Below the pieces are notes generated by a model. The model was not told the DNA's origin and did not search any database. It saw nothing but the letters and a program-made list of their open reading frames with translations. DNA of 64,000 nucleotides from Mannheimia glucosida (GTDB lineage Bacteria > Pseudomonadota > Gammaproteobacteria > Enterobacterales > Pasteurellaceae): NCBI RefSeq assembly GCF_046267875.1, contig NZ_CP176502.1, positions 1,116,001 through 1,180,000 of the forward strand, in the 5' to 3' direction. Positions 25,432 through 34,583 of this stretch are shown piece after piece (position 1 is the first letter of the stretch; every line of letters starts with the position of its first letter). A program made the translations under genes and the position numbers.

Positions 25432-28400
25432 CTAGGCTAATTTCTCCACCTTCGCCGGTATGCCGTTTCTCACCGCCGAGCCACAGACCCAATCTACCCA
25501 CGGGGATTTGACTGCTTTGGTATGGTCGATAATGCCGAGGTCGTTGAGGTTAATCCCTTTGGCGATCATCGGGTTGGCTGGAATTTCCACGCCGTCAATG
25601 GTGTAGGAACTTGCCCCGAGTTGTTTATGACCGTAGCCGTGTTCGATGCCGATTGTGCCTCGGGCGATACCGTCCAGCACCACAATCTGCACCGTCAAGC
25701 CGGCGGTTGGGGTGCTGAGTTTCACCACATCGCCGTGTTTAATGCCTTTTTCTTCCGCATCTAAACGGTTCATTGCCACTAAACCTTCCGGCTTGATCGA
25801 GAGCAAACGCAACAGTGGGGCGGTGATACTGCTCATAATGTTCGATTTAAAGGAAATCAGTTTAAAGCCCCATTCCGACTGCGGATAGTGCTGTTCCAGC
25901 GTGGAGCCGTCCGCAAAACGTGGCGACATATAACGAGGGCAGCCCCAATAGTGTTCACCGTTGCTGTGGTGCTGGGCTTTATACACGTTTTCGTTCCAAA
26001 TTTGCAGGCAGTTTTTCCACTGGAACTCCATATTCTCCTCTTTCCACGCACTTTCGTGTGGGGCAAAACGTCCGCCTTTGCAATACACATTCGCCACTTT
26101 TAATCGCTCTTCGGCTTTTAGCGTTTGTTCAATTTTCGGCATAATCCGTTGCACGCCGGTGAGCAGCAGATCTTGCTCGCTGGCGTCCGGTGCAGGTTTC
26201 TCACCGGCAAAGGCAATGTTCGCTGCCGCCCGTAGGAAGTAATCTTCGGTACGGTTGAGCGGATAGCTGTTGCCTTCTAAATCGGCAATCGCATTTTCGC
26301 CAAAGCCCGGCAAGCCCATTTTTTTCGCCACCGCAATCACGAAATTCTCCATACAGATGGTGTCACCTTCGGCAGTTTTGGCGTTTTTAGACGGCACAAT
26401 CGGGTGGCGTGCGGTGCTGGTGCGTTGAGGTACGCCGCCCCACGCCGTTGAAAAGCCCCAGCTCTCAAAGTTGTGGGTGTCCGGCACGATGTAGTCCGCC
26501 AGTGCGGTAGTTTCGTTCATAAAAGCATCAATAGAGACAAAGAGCGGTAGAATTTTCGGATCTTTTAGCTTCTCCAACGCAATCGGGTTCATAGCGGTTA
26601 AGCCGTAAACGGGGTTCGCCATATGGTTGATCCACGCTTTCGCAAAGTACGGATAGCCCTGCACCATTGAGGTAAACATTTCGGTGGTTTGGCCGCCGGT
26701 GAACGGATACCACGCCCCTTGTGCCGGATACGGATTTTCGCCCTTCGCCACTTTCTGCTTAAATTCGCTTGAATTTTGGTACGCCTTTTTACTGCGGGCA
26801 AGGTTAGTGCCTTTCGGCTTCACTTCGTTCGGGAAGTTCGCCAAATTGTAGCGAGGGCCGTCCCCGAAGTCTTTGAATTTACCCGCCCCGACCGCCATTC
26901 CGCCTTTTTTGTTCATATTGCCGACCATGGCATTCAGCAACAAAATCGCCCAACTGGTGTAAAAACCGGTACTGTGCATCGTGCCGCCGTGAGTGATGGC
27001 ATTGGCTTTATGACCGTGCGAAGTGAATTTTTTCGCCAAGTTCTCAATGCTTTGCACCGGCACGCCACAAATGTCGCTATATTCGGCAAGGGTTTTCTCT
27101 TGTGTCGCCTCTTTCAGCAACTGCATTGAGGATTTCACCAACACTTCCGAGCCATCAAGCAGTTTTGCAATTTGTTCGACAAAAATGACCGCTTGTAAGC
27201 AATCTTTTGCTGAAATGAGTTCGCCGGTTGCCTGATCTTTGACCACAATCAGGTTCTCTTCCACTTTCTCTTCGGGGGCAAGTTCGACTGCGTGCAGATC
27301 GCTAATCCGCAACGCCTGCCCGAATTTCGGGTGGTTCGGCTCGCAAATAATCAGATGTGACGCATTGGCATAGCTGACGTGACCGGCGTTTTCCATCGCC
27401 GCCAAACTTGGGCGGGAGAGGTAGTCGGCATTGAAGCGCTCGTTCTCGATAATCCAACGCAGCATTCCCATCACCAACGCCAAATCGCCCTCGGGCTTAA
27501 TCGGCACCCAGTGGTTGTTTTGAGTGGCGAGAGAGGAGGTCATCTCCAAGCGAGGGGAAACCACCACATAGCTGAAGTTGTCATCAGGGCGGCGTTTGGC
27601 AAGCTGGCGAGCCTGACGCTTAAACGGATTGCCAGACTGTGCCGGAGACGTGCCGATAAACAGAATAAATTCAGCGTGATCCCAGTCCGGCTTGGCGTGT
27701 TGCTGGTTGTCAAAATCTTTCATAAACGCCCCCGAACCGGCACGGTACGAAGCGCCACAGTAAGCCCCGTGGTTGGAAAAGTTGATCGTGCCGAAGCTCT
27801 TTTGGGCAAAGCGTTGTAAAATCGGCTGACGACCTTCGGGGCCGGCAAAGGTGACCAAAAGCTGGTTCGCTTTCATTCCCAAATCGGGCTGTTTCGGGTT
27901 AATCGGATCGACCAAATTGCGGATCGCCTTCAAGCCCTCCACTTCGCCTTCGCCAAACAGATTGCCACCATTGACGATTTCCTCTACCAACTGCTCAAAG
28001 CTGATAGTCTGCCACTTGCCTTCGCCCCGTTTGCCGACCCGTTTCAACGGCTGGGTAATCCGATACGGGCTGTTCACGCCCTCTAAGAACGCCGCCCCTC
28101 TGGCACAGGCGGTGGAACGGTTTTCAATGCCGCTTTCGCCCGCCAGCAACAATTCAGCCTTTGCAATCGGCATACCGAACGGCAGGGTTTTGTCGGAGGA
28201 AAGCGGGTGATACGGATTGCCCGAAATACGAATGACTTGGTTGGTGTTCAAATCCACCCTCGCCCGAATGCCACACTGCGTCCAACAGCCCATACACTGC
28301 GTATTGCACACAATTTGATCAGGATTGCTGAGCAGTTTGCCCTCTTTCACCTGATACTCCGGCGTGAGCGAATTACCGTGAATCGGATCACGGGTTTTCT

Positions 28401-28527
28401 CGCCCGATGTGCCGTGCATCATCCCTTTTGCAATCTCCGACACCTTCGGTGCATACCCCGCCCCAAACGCCGTAGCCCCACCAAGCACCAGCCCGCCTTT
28501 CAACAGATTTCTGCGTTTATTGTTCAT
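25432..28527 (-). CDS. ttrA: Tetrathionate reductase catalytic subunit TtrA
   Basis: Periplasmic molybdopterin guanine dinucleotide enzyme reducing tetrathionate to thiosulfate, 1031 residues (about 1020 in Salmonella). A Tat signal with a true twin arginine (NNKRRNLLKGG) starts the protein. The [4Fe-4S] motif is CNTQCMGCWTQC near residue 70. The sequence GTSPAQSGNPFKRQARQLA and FMNETTALADYIVPDTHNFE match TtrA closely. ATG 28527 is preferred over GTG 28542 because GGGGGA lies upstream. GC is visibly higher than in neighbouring genes. ttrB and ttrC, normally adjacent, lie 12 kb away. Confidence 0.95.
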   Translation of the reverse strand: MNNKRRNLLKGGLVLGGATAFGAGYAPKVSEIAKGMMHGTSGEKTRDPIHGNSLTPEYQVKEGKLLSNPDQIVCNTQCMGCWTQCGIRARVDLNTNQVIRISGNPYHPLSSDKTLPFGMPIAKAELLLAGESGIENRSTACARGAAFLEGVNSPYRITQPLKRVGKRGEGKWQTISFEQLVEEIVNGGNLFGEGEVEGLKAIRNLVDPINPKQPDLGMKANQLLVTFAGPEGRQPILQRFAQKSFGTINFSNHGAYCGASYRAGSGAFMKDFDNQQHAKPDWDHAEFILFIGTSPAQSGNPFKRQARQLAKRRPDDNFSYVVVSPRLEMTSSLATQNNHWVPIKPEGDLALVMGMLRWIIENERFNADYLSRPSLAAMENAGHVSYANASHLIICEPNHPKFGQALRISDLHAVELAPEEKVEENLIVVKDQATGELISAKDCLQAVIFVEQIAKLLDGSEVLVKSSMQLLKEATQEKTLAEYSDICGVPVQSIENLAKKFTSHGHKANAITHGGTMHSTGFYTSWAILLLNAMVGNMNKKGGMAVGAGKFKDFGDGPRYNLANFPNEVKPKGTNLARSKKAYQNSSEFKQKVAKGENPYPAQGAWYPFTGGQTTEMFTSMVQGYPYFAKAWINHMANPVYGLTAMNPIALEKLKDPKILPLFVSIDAFMNETTALADYIVPDTHNFESWGFSTAWGGVPQRTSTARHPIVPSKNAKTAEGDTICMENFVIAVAKKMGLPGFGENAIADLEGNSYPLNRTEDYFLRAAANIAFAGEKPAPDASEQDLLLTGVQRIMPKIEQTLKAEERLKVANVYCKGGRFAPHESAWKEENMEFQWKNCLQIWNENVYKAQHHSNGEHYWGCPRYMSPRFADGSTLEQHYPQSEWGFKLISFKSNIMSSITAPLLRLLSIKPEGLVAMNRLDAEEKGIKHGDVVKLSTPTAGLTVQIVVLDGIARGTIGIEHGYGHKQLGASSYTIDGVEIPANPMIAKGINLNDLGIIDHTKAVKSPWVDWVCGSAVRNGIPAKVEKLA

Positions 28528-28590
28528 CTTTTCTTCCCCCACAAATGCGTAAAATTTAACGAGACTATTGTAGATTTTCGACAGGGCAAC

Positions 28591-28640
28591 AAGGTATTGT
28601 GGTTTTCCACATATCGGGGGGAAAGTTGATTGAGATCAAG
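28591..28640 (-). promoter_or_regulatory. ttrA promoter region: TtrR-like palindrome plus FNR box
   Basis: On the plus strand TGTGGTTTTCCACA (28599-28612) is an inverted repeat. TTGATTGAGATCAA (28626-28639) matches the FNR consensus TTGATN4ATCAA exactly. On the minus strand the FNR box lies upstream of the palindrome, about 100 bases before ttrA. A near-identical block precedes ttrB (42480-42529). Assigning the palindrome to TtrR is inference. Confidence 0.7.
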
Positions 28641-28795
28641 CGGTCAAAGTACGGTGGAAATTTGCAAAGTTTTGCAAAATATAAAAAACGCATCATTATT
28701 GTAATTACAATGGAACAAAAATTTCTATTGAAATAGATTGTTTTACGATCTACAATCTTAAAAAAATAGTGTTGTAAGGAGAATGGTGTAATTAA

Positions 28796-29362
28796 ATGAA
28801 CTTAATACAAGTTGCTGATATTCAAACAGGTTATCTTTTTAGAACCAAAGTGCCAGAAAATCCAACCGGCAATGTGGTTGTGATTCAGATGAAAGACTGT
28901 TCCGCAGTAAATGGCATTGATTGGAAAAATTGTGTGAAAACGCAATTAGACCAAGTAAGAGAATACGAATGGCTTCGGGAGGGCGATATTTTAATCCCTT
29001 CTAGGGGGAACAATTATCAAGCAATATATATTGATAATTGTATTGCAGACAGACAAGTGGTGGCATCTCCCCATTTTTTTGTTATTCGCACAACCTCTCC
29101 TCAGGTTTTGCCGAAATATCTGGATTGGTGGCTAAATTTGCAGACCAGCCAAAAGTATTTAAGCCAACATGTTGAAGGTACGATCACAAAAAGTATTCGC
29201 CGCCCAGTATTGCAAGCCTTACCGATAAAAATACCGTCTTTATCCAAACAAGAGATCATTATCTCCATAATAGAAACTTTAAAGCAGGAAAGGATTACGG
29301 CATTAAGGCTAATTGAAAATAACGAGCAGTTAATGAATGCGATTGCTCAAGAGCTAGACTAG
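28796..29362 (+). CDS. Half-length type I restriction specificity (HsdS-like) protein
   Basis: 188 residues. The body looks like a single target-recognition domain (WLREGDILIPSRGNN; TTSPQVLPKYLDWWLN; IRRPVLQALPIKIPSLSKQE). A single helical conserved region ends it, so it is about half a normal HsdS. AAGGAGA precedes the start. It heads the restriction block, diverging from ttrA. Two half subunits can dimerise to specify a palindromic site in known systems; here a full HsdS also exists downstream. It may be a remnant or a true second specificity factor. Confidence 0.7.
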   Translation: MNLIQVADIQTGYLFRTKVPENPTGNVVVIQMKDCSAVNGIDWKNCVKTQLDQVREYEWLREGDILIPSRGNNYQAIYIDNCIADRQVVASPHFFVIRTTSPQVLPKYLDWWLNLQTSQKYLSQHVEGTITKSIRRPVLQALPIKIPSLSKQEIIISIIETLKQERITALRLIENNEQLMNAIAQELD

Positions 29363-29423
29363 GATCAGCGTAGGCATAAATACCAGATGATGGCATTTAT
29401 TTTATTATTCTAATATTTCGTAG

Positions 29424-29443
29424 GTTGGGCATTCATGCCCAAC
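29424..29443. repeat. REP-like hairpin before hsdM
   Basis: GTTGGGCAT and ATGCCCAAC pair exactly around TC, preceded by GTAG. It belongs with the GTAGGTTGGG-type repeats near 33150 and 42558. There is no T-run. Confidence 0.65.
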
Positions 29444-29477
29444 ATCATCACTTAAAATTAACTCACAAGGACAAAAA

Positions 29478-30995
29478 ATGACAACTCAACTTAATCAAGA
29501 TGCGATTAACAAAGCATTATGGGCGGCGTGCGATACGTTTCGTGGCACGATCAGTGCGGATACCTACAAAGACTTCATCTTAACCATGCTGTTTTTAAAA
29601 TACATTTCCGATGTTTGGCAGGATCACTATCAGAATTACCAAGCAGAATATGGCGATGTACCGGAGCTGATTGAAGAGATGATGAAGCAAGAGCGTTTTG
29701 TGCTACCACCACAGGCGAATTTTTATCATCTATATGAACGCCGTTTTGAAGCCGGCAATGGCGAGCGAATTGACCAAGCCCTGCACGCTATTGAAGAAGC
29801 TAATGGCACAAAATTGAAAGATGCGGGAAAAAGCGTGTTCCAAGATATTTCCTTTAATACCGACAAGCTGGGCGAAGAAAAGCAGAAAAACACTATTTTG
29901 CGTGAACTGTTAGAAGATTTTGCCAAGCCGGAATTAGATTTAAAACCAAGTCGAGTGGGAACGCTGGATATTATCGGCAATGCTTACGAATATCTGATTA
30001 AAAACTTTGCTGCTAGTGGTGGGCAAAAAGCGGGGGAATTTTATACTCCGCCCGAAGTATCTGATTTAATCGCAGAATTATTAGATCCGCAAATCGGCGA
30101 CAGTATTTGTGACCCTGCTTGCGGTTCGGGTTCGTTGCTGATGAAGTGCGGTCGAAAAGTACAACAAAATCATCAAAGCAAAAATTACGCCCTTTACGGG
30201 CAAGAAGCGATTGGCTCAACGTGGTCTTTGGCAAAAATGAATATGTTTTTGCACAGCGAAGATAATCATCGCATTGAATGGGGTGACACCATCCGCAATC
30301 CAAAGCTGACTGACAAACAAGGCAATCTGCTGAAATTTGACATCGTTACCGCCAATCCGCCGTTTTCGCTGGATAAATGGGGCTACGAAGAAGCAGGACA
30401 AGACCGCTTTCAGCGTTTCTCTCGTGGCTTACCGCCGAAAACCAAAGGGGATTACGCCTTTATTTTGCATATGATTGAAACCTTAAAGGACGACACAGGG
30501 CGAATGGGCGTTGTCGTGCCACACGGTGTGCTGTTCCGTGGGGCAGCAGAAGGCAAAATTCGTCAAAAACTGATTGAAGAAAACTTGCTTGATGCGGTAA
30601 TCGGCTTACCGGAAAAACTGTTTTACGGCACAGGCATTCCGGCAGCGATTTTAATTTTCCGCAAAGATAAAACTGACGACAGCGTACTCTTTATTGACGC
30701 CAGCCAAGAATTTAAAGCAGGCAAAAACCAAAATACGCTCACGGCGGAAAACATCGCCAAAATCCACCGCACTTATCAAGCACGACAAGCGGTGGAAAAA
30801 TACGCTTATCTTGCCAATTTTGCCGAACTACAAGAAAACGACTTTAATCTCAATATCCCACGCTATGTGGACACCTTTGAAGCCGAAGAAAAAATCGACC
30901 TCAAAGCCGTTCGTGCCGAACGCCTCGCCTTGCAGAAAGAACTGGCGGAATTGGAAGAGAAAATGGCGGAGTATTTGAAGGAGTTGGGGATTTAG
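29478..30995 (+). CDS. hsdM: Type I restriction-modification system methyltransferase subunit HsdM
   Basis: N6-adenine DNA methyltransferase subunit, 505 residues. It has the N-terminal HsdM helical domain (FRGTISADTYKDFILTMLFLKYISDVW). The SAM-binding motif is DPACGSGSLL and the catalytic motif NPPF is in VTANPPFSLDKWG. The C-terminus is a charged coiled coil. It is the first large gene of the plus-strand block, with AAGGAC before the start. It modifies host DNA in a complex with HsdS. Confidence 0.96.
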   Translation: MTTQLNQDAINKALWAACDTFRGTISADTYKDFILTMLFLKYISDVWQDHYQNYQAEYGDVPELIEEMMKQERFVLPPQANFYHLYERRFEAGNGERIDQALHAIEEANGTKLKDAGKSVFQDISFNTDKLGEEKQKNTILRELLEDFAKPELDLKPSRVGTLDIIGNAYEYLIKNFAASGGQKAGEFYTPPEVSDLIAELLDPQIGDSICDPACGSGSLLMKCGRKVQQNHQSKNYALYGQEAIGSTWSLAKMNMFLHSEDNHRIEWGDTIRNPKLTDKQGNLLKFDIVTANPPFSLDKWGYEEAGQDRFQRFSRGLPPKTKGDYAFILHMIETLKDDTGRMGVVVPHGVLFRGAAEGKIRQKLIEENLLDAVIGLPEKLFYGTGIPAAILIFRKDKTDDSVLFIDASQEFKAGKNQNTLTAENIAKIHRTYQARQAVEKYAYLANFAELQENDFNLNIPRYVDTFEAEEKIDLKAVRAERLALQKELAELEEKMAEYLKELGI

Positions 30996-31006
30996 TCCAA
31001 ACTTTG

Positions 31007-31034
31007 AACAAGTTCCCGACGTCGGGAACTTGTT
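31007..31034. repeat. 28-bp perfect palindrome between hsdM and the dinD-like gene
   Basis: Half-site AACAAGTTCCCGAC is followed by its exact reverse complement. It lies 12 bases after the hsdM stop. It could act as a weak terminator or mRNA end stabiliser. Confidence 0.85.
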
Positions 31035-31058
31035 TAAAAAATATCATGGAGAATTGAT

Positions 31059-31916
31059 ATGAATAAAGCAGAAATTTCTTTATTAAAAACACAATTTGAT
31101 CAATATATTCAAATTATTGATGGAACGAGTATTGAGTTTTTCTATGCAAGGGATGTAATGTCTTTGCTGGGATATGATAAGTGGGATAACTTTAAGAATG
31201 TTTTAGAGAAAGCAAAAGAAGCTTGCCATAATAGCGATGTGCCAATAGATGAGCATTTTCGTGATGTATATACCAAATCTATTACAGGAAATAATGCAGA
31301 ACGGACAAGAGCCGATATGCAACTCACTCGCTACGCCTGCTATCTCGTCGCACAAAATGCGGACCCGAGAAAAAGTGCGGTTGCATTTGCACAGACCTAT
31401 TTTGCGTTACAAACCCGCAAGCAAGAATTGCTGGAAGAGCGTTTAGCCTTACAGAACCGTTTAGATGCCCGACAAAAATTAACAGAATCTGAAACTAAAT
31501 TATCACAAAATATCTATGAGCGTGGCGTTGATGAACAAGGCTTTGGACGTATTCGTTCCAAAGGAGACGCTGCATTATTTGGTGGGAATTCGACACAGAC
31601 AATGAAAGAGAAACTTTCTGTGCCGAAAAGCAGACCGCTTGCTGATTTTCTACCAACAGTGACCATTGCCGCCAAAAATTTGGCAACAGAAATCACGAAT
31701 TTCAATGTTGAATCCAACGATTTACAGGGAGAAACGTCAATTAGTGAGGAACACGTTCAAAATAATAAAAGCGTACGGGAAATGCTTAAACAGCGTGGAA
31801 TTAAGCCAGAAGAGCTACCGCCGGCAGAAGATTTACAAAAACTTAAACGTAGAGTAACCAGTGCGAATAAAAAACTGATTAAACAATCTGCTTTGCCGAA
31901 AAAGGAAGATAAATAA
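31059..31916 (+). CDS. DinD-like DNA-damage-inducible family protein
   Basis: 285 residues. The N-terminal BRO-N/KilA-like part reads FFYARDVMSLLGYDKWDNF. The middle ADMQLTRYACYLVAQNADPRK and GFGRIRSKGDAALFGG match E. coli DinD. E. coli DinD inhibits RecA filaments in vitro. Members often sit inside type I restriction operons, as here between hsdM and hsdS. No LexA box was found upstream; the 28-bp palindrome lies there instead. Confidence 0.88.
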   Translation: MNKAEISLLKTQFDQYIQIIDGTSIEFFYARDVMSLLGYDKWDNFKNVLEKAKEACHNSDVPIDEHFRDVYTKSITGNNAERTRADMQLTRYACYLVAQNADPRKSAVAFAQTYFALQTRKQELLEERLALQNRLDARQKLTESETKLSQNIYERGVDEQGFGRIRSKGDAALFGGNSTQTMKEKLSVPKSRPLADFLPTVTIAAKNLATEITNFNVESNDLQGETSISEEHVQNNKSVREMLKQRGIKPEELPPAEDLQKLKRRVTSANKKLIKQSALPKKEDK

Positions 31917-31978
31917 CTTTGCTACATGAAACAACAAGCGGTTAAATTTTAAAGAAATTTTGCAAAATAGGATAAGAA

Positions 31979-33157
31979 ATGGATAAATTGCGGAAAGGGT
32001 GGGAAATGAAACTTTTGGGCGAAATTGCTACTATTTCATCAGGTGGTACGCCCAATCGAAAAAATGAAACATATTGGAAAGGCTCTATTCCTTGGGTAAC
32101 TACGGCAGAAGTTAAATTTAATACTATTTTTGATACAGCGGAAAAAATTACGGAAGATGGTTTAAATAATTCATCTGCAAAATTATTTCCCGTAAATACT
32201 ATTTTGATGGCAATGTATGGGCAAGGGAAAACTCGTGGACAAGTAGCAAAATTAGGCATAGAAGCAACAACAAACCAAGCTTGTGCGGCAATTATGCTGA
32301 AAGATGGATATTTTGTTGATTTTTACTATCAATACTTAATGAGTAAATATGATGATATTAGGGAAATGTCTAATAGCGGTGGACAAGAAAATTTAAGTGC
32401 TAGCATTATTAAAACAATTAAAGTCCCAGTTCCCCCACTCCCCGAACAAATCAAAATAGCCGAGATTTTATCAGCATGGGATAACGCCATTCAAACCACA
32501 GAAAAACAGATCGCCAACAGCCAACAACAGAAAAAAGCCCTAATGCAGATGTTGTTAAGCGGAGAGAAAAGAGTTGGCGGGTTTAGTGGGGAGTGGAAGA
32601 AGACTAAACTAGCTGATGTATTTTCTAAAATATCAAATGGGTTAACTTATGATACAAATTTGAAATCAGGATTGCCTGTTACTCGGATTGAAACTATTTC
32701 AACAGGAAAAATTAATTTATGTAAGGTTGGTTATGCTCCCGATGATGAAAATACTAAACGATTTAAATTAGAGAAAGGAGATATTCTTTATAGCCATATC
32801 AATAGCTTAGAACATATAGGAAAAGTTGCTTACTATAATAGCGATGAAGAGTTATATCACGGAATGAATTTACTTCTTTTAAGAGTCAAAAGTGAGTTTA
32901 ATAGTTCATTTTTATACCATATGTTAAATTCAGAAATTGGCAAAAAATATGCAAAAAGTTTTGCAAAAAGTGCGGTAAATCAAGCAAGTATTTCAACAAG
33001 TGATATAAAATTATTCAGTTTGTATATGCCAAGTTTTGAAGAACAACAAAAAATCGCCGAAATTCTCACAACCGCTGATCAAGAAATCGAAACATTACAG
33101 AAAAAATTGGACTGTTTGAAGTTGGAGAAAAGGGCGTTGATGCAGAAATTATTGTAG
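31979..33157 (+). CDS. hsdS: Type I restriction-modification specificity subunit HsdS
   Basis: 392 residues with the classical two-target-domain layout. TRD1 covers residues about 10-150 (ISSGGTPNRKNETYWKG). The first conserved helical region is VPPLPEQIKIAEILSAWD. TRD2 starts at WKKTKLADVFSKISNG, and the second conserved region is FEEQQKIAEILTTADQEIETL. It sets DNA target choice for both methylation and cleavage. The reading frame is intact. Base composition is AT-rich compared with hsdM and hsdR, common for exchangeable specificity genes. Confidence 0.94.
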   Translation: MDKLRKGWEMKLLGEIATISSGGTPNRKNETYWKGSIPWVTTAEVKFNTIFDTAEKITEDGLNNSSAKLFPVNTILMAMYGQGKTRGQVAKLGIEATTNQACAAIMLKDGYFVDFYYQYLMSKYDDIREMSNSGGQENLSASIIKTIKVPVPPLPEQIKIAEILSAWDNAIQTTEKQIANSQQQKKALMQMLLSGEKRVGGFSGEWKKTKLADVFSKISNGLTYDTNLKSGLPVTRIETISTGKINLCKVGYAPDDENTKRFKLEKGDILYSHINSLEHIGKVAYYNSDEELYHGMNLLLLRVKSEFNSSFLYHMLNSEIGKKYAKSFAKSAVNQASISTSDIKLFSLYMPSFEEQQKIAEILTTADQEIETLQKKLDCLKLEKRALMQKLL

Positions 33158-33178
33158 GTTGGGTATTTAGATAAATTA

Positions 33179-33196
33179 TCGGGCATAAATGCCCGA
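33179..33196. repeat. REP-like hairpin after hsdS
   Basis: TCGGGCA and TGCCCGA pair around TAAA. GTAGGTTGGGTATTT lies 25 bases earlier, as in the other REP-like units of this window. Confidence 0.55.
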
Positions 33197-33213
33197 GCTA
33201 CTAAGGAATTTGT

Positions 33214-34581
33214 ATGAATAATAAAAAATATCAGATTTTTGTGAGTTCAACATATGTGGATTTAATTGAAACAAGAAGTAAGGTTATTAACAGCATTCTT
33301 GCATTAGAGCAATTTCCGGCGGGAATGGAAATGTTTAGTGCAGGAGATGAACAACAGTGGAGTATCATTCAACGGACTATTGATTCTAGTGATTATTATA
33401 TTGTAATTATTGGGCATAGATATGGCAGTATAGATCCTGATTCAGGTATTAGTTATACAGAAAAAGAGTATGATTATGCTGTTTCTAAGGGAATACCCGT
33501 ATTAGCTTTTATTAGAAAGAGAGAGGTACCAACATCACCGAATGAAAGAGAAACAGATCCCGAACTCATATCTAGGCTAGAGCAATTTATTAATAAGGCT
33601 AAAACTAAAATGTGTCAATTTTGGGATACGCCAGATGATTTAATTAATAAAATTCACCCAGCCTTATTTAAGGCTTTTCATAATTACGAAACAGTTGGTT
33701 GGGTCAGAGGAAATCAAGCAGCATCACCAGAAATGGCTAATGAATTGGCTAGGCTCAGTAAGGAAAATAGCGAGTTACGCCTAGAGTTAGAAAATTATAA
33801 GAAAAATGAAGGAATTCCTGAGTTAGAAGTATTATTGAATAATAATCATAAATTATCTTTGAATTATCCTAAATATGTTGAAGGGTTAGTGAAAAAATTT
33901 CAATATGAAAAAATCAATAAAGATAGTATTGGCAAAGAATTATTGCCATTTATAACAGATGATGATATTGAAAATTTTAACTCTAAGATTCCTAGTGTAG
34001 AAAAAGTAAAAGAGTTTAACAAAAAGAAATTAGAATATGAATTAATCAAAAATCATCATATTTTGTTAGAGGTTTCAGTATCTAATTTTGGTAGTTTAAA
34101 AGCAAGTGAAATTTATATCGATATAGAGTTTCCTAAAGAGGTTAGAGTCTTTACTAATGAGTATTTCAAAGAATTAGAAGATCCAACTTTAAATATACCT
34201 AAAAATCCAATTTTCGAAGCTGGAAGAAAATACCAGGAATCAATAAGACCTTTCTTCTCTCAGATGGCTAGATTTAGCAATCTGGCACCTAGAATAGATG
34301 GATTTAATTTTTCTCATAATATGGATGATCTTGAATTGTCGTCTGAAAATTTATTTCTCAATCGGGGAGAAAATAAATTATGGGTAGATCATAACAATAT
34401 CAGCATCAAGATGGATTCTTTATTGCATACAAGAAGGTTTGATTTTTCTCATAAAGTATATATTTCCCCTTTGTTTGAAGGGGAATTTGTAATTAAATGC
34501 TTTATTATGTGTGAACAATTTAAGCAACTTAAACGACTTGAGATTCCATTAATTATAACTAAACAACAATTAGAGAATTAA
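33214..34581 (+). CDS. DUF4062 domain protein embedded in the restriction block
   Basis: 455 residues, not a standard restriction subunit. Residues 1-150 form a DUF4062 domain (YQIFVSSTYVDLIETRSKV; YYIVIIGHRYGSIDPDSGIS; YTEKEYDYAVSKGIPVLAFI). This is a TIR-like/nucleotide-hydrolase-like fold often found at the N-terminus of effector-type proteins. A short coiled coil follows (residues about 165-200). The long C-terminal part is unassigned. AT-rich. It is tightly packed, with the stop 2 bases before hsdR, so it is co-translated with the restriction genes. A defence role is inferred from context only. Confidence 0.8.
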   Translation: MNNKKYQIFVSSTYVDLIETRSKVINSILALEQFPAGMEMFSAGDEQQWSIIQRTIDSSDYYIVIIGHRYGSIDPDSGISYTEKEYDYAVSKGIPVLAFIRKREVPTSPNERETDPELISRLEQFINKAKTKMCQFWDTPDDLINKIHPALFKAFHNYETVGWVRGNQAASPEMANELARLSKENSELRLELENYKKNEGIPELEVLLNNNHKLSLNYPKYVEGLVKKFQYEKINKDSIGKELLPFITDDDIENFNSKIPSVEKVKEFNKKKLEYELIKNHHILLEVSVSNFGSLKASEIYIDIEFPKEVRVFTNEYFKELEDPTLNIPKNPIFEAGRKYQESIRPFFSQMARFSNLAPRIDGFNFSHNMDDLELSSENLFLNRGENKLWVDHNNISIKMDSLLHTRRFDFSHKVYISPLFEGEFVIKCFIMCEQFKQLKRLEIPLIITKQQLEN

Positions 34582-34583
34582 TT

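Noticed and set aside
27379..28629. Plus-strand open frames opposite ttrA
   Set aside because: They are antisense shadows of the GC-richer ttrA coding sequence without ribosome sites or domains.
31007..31034. LexA operator before the dinD-like gene
   Set aside because: The palindrome there does not resemble CTG-N10-CAG and is more like a repeat element.
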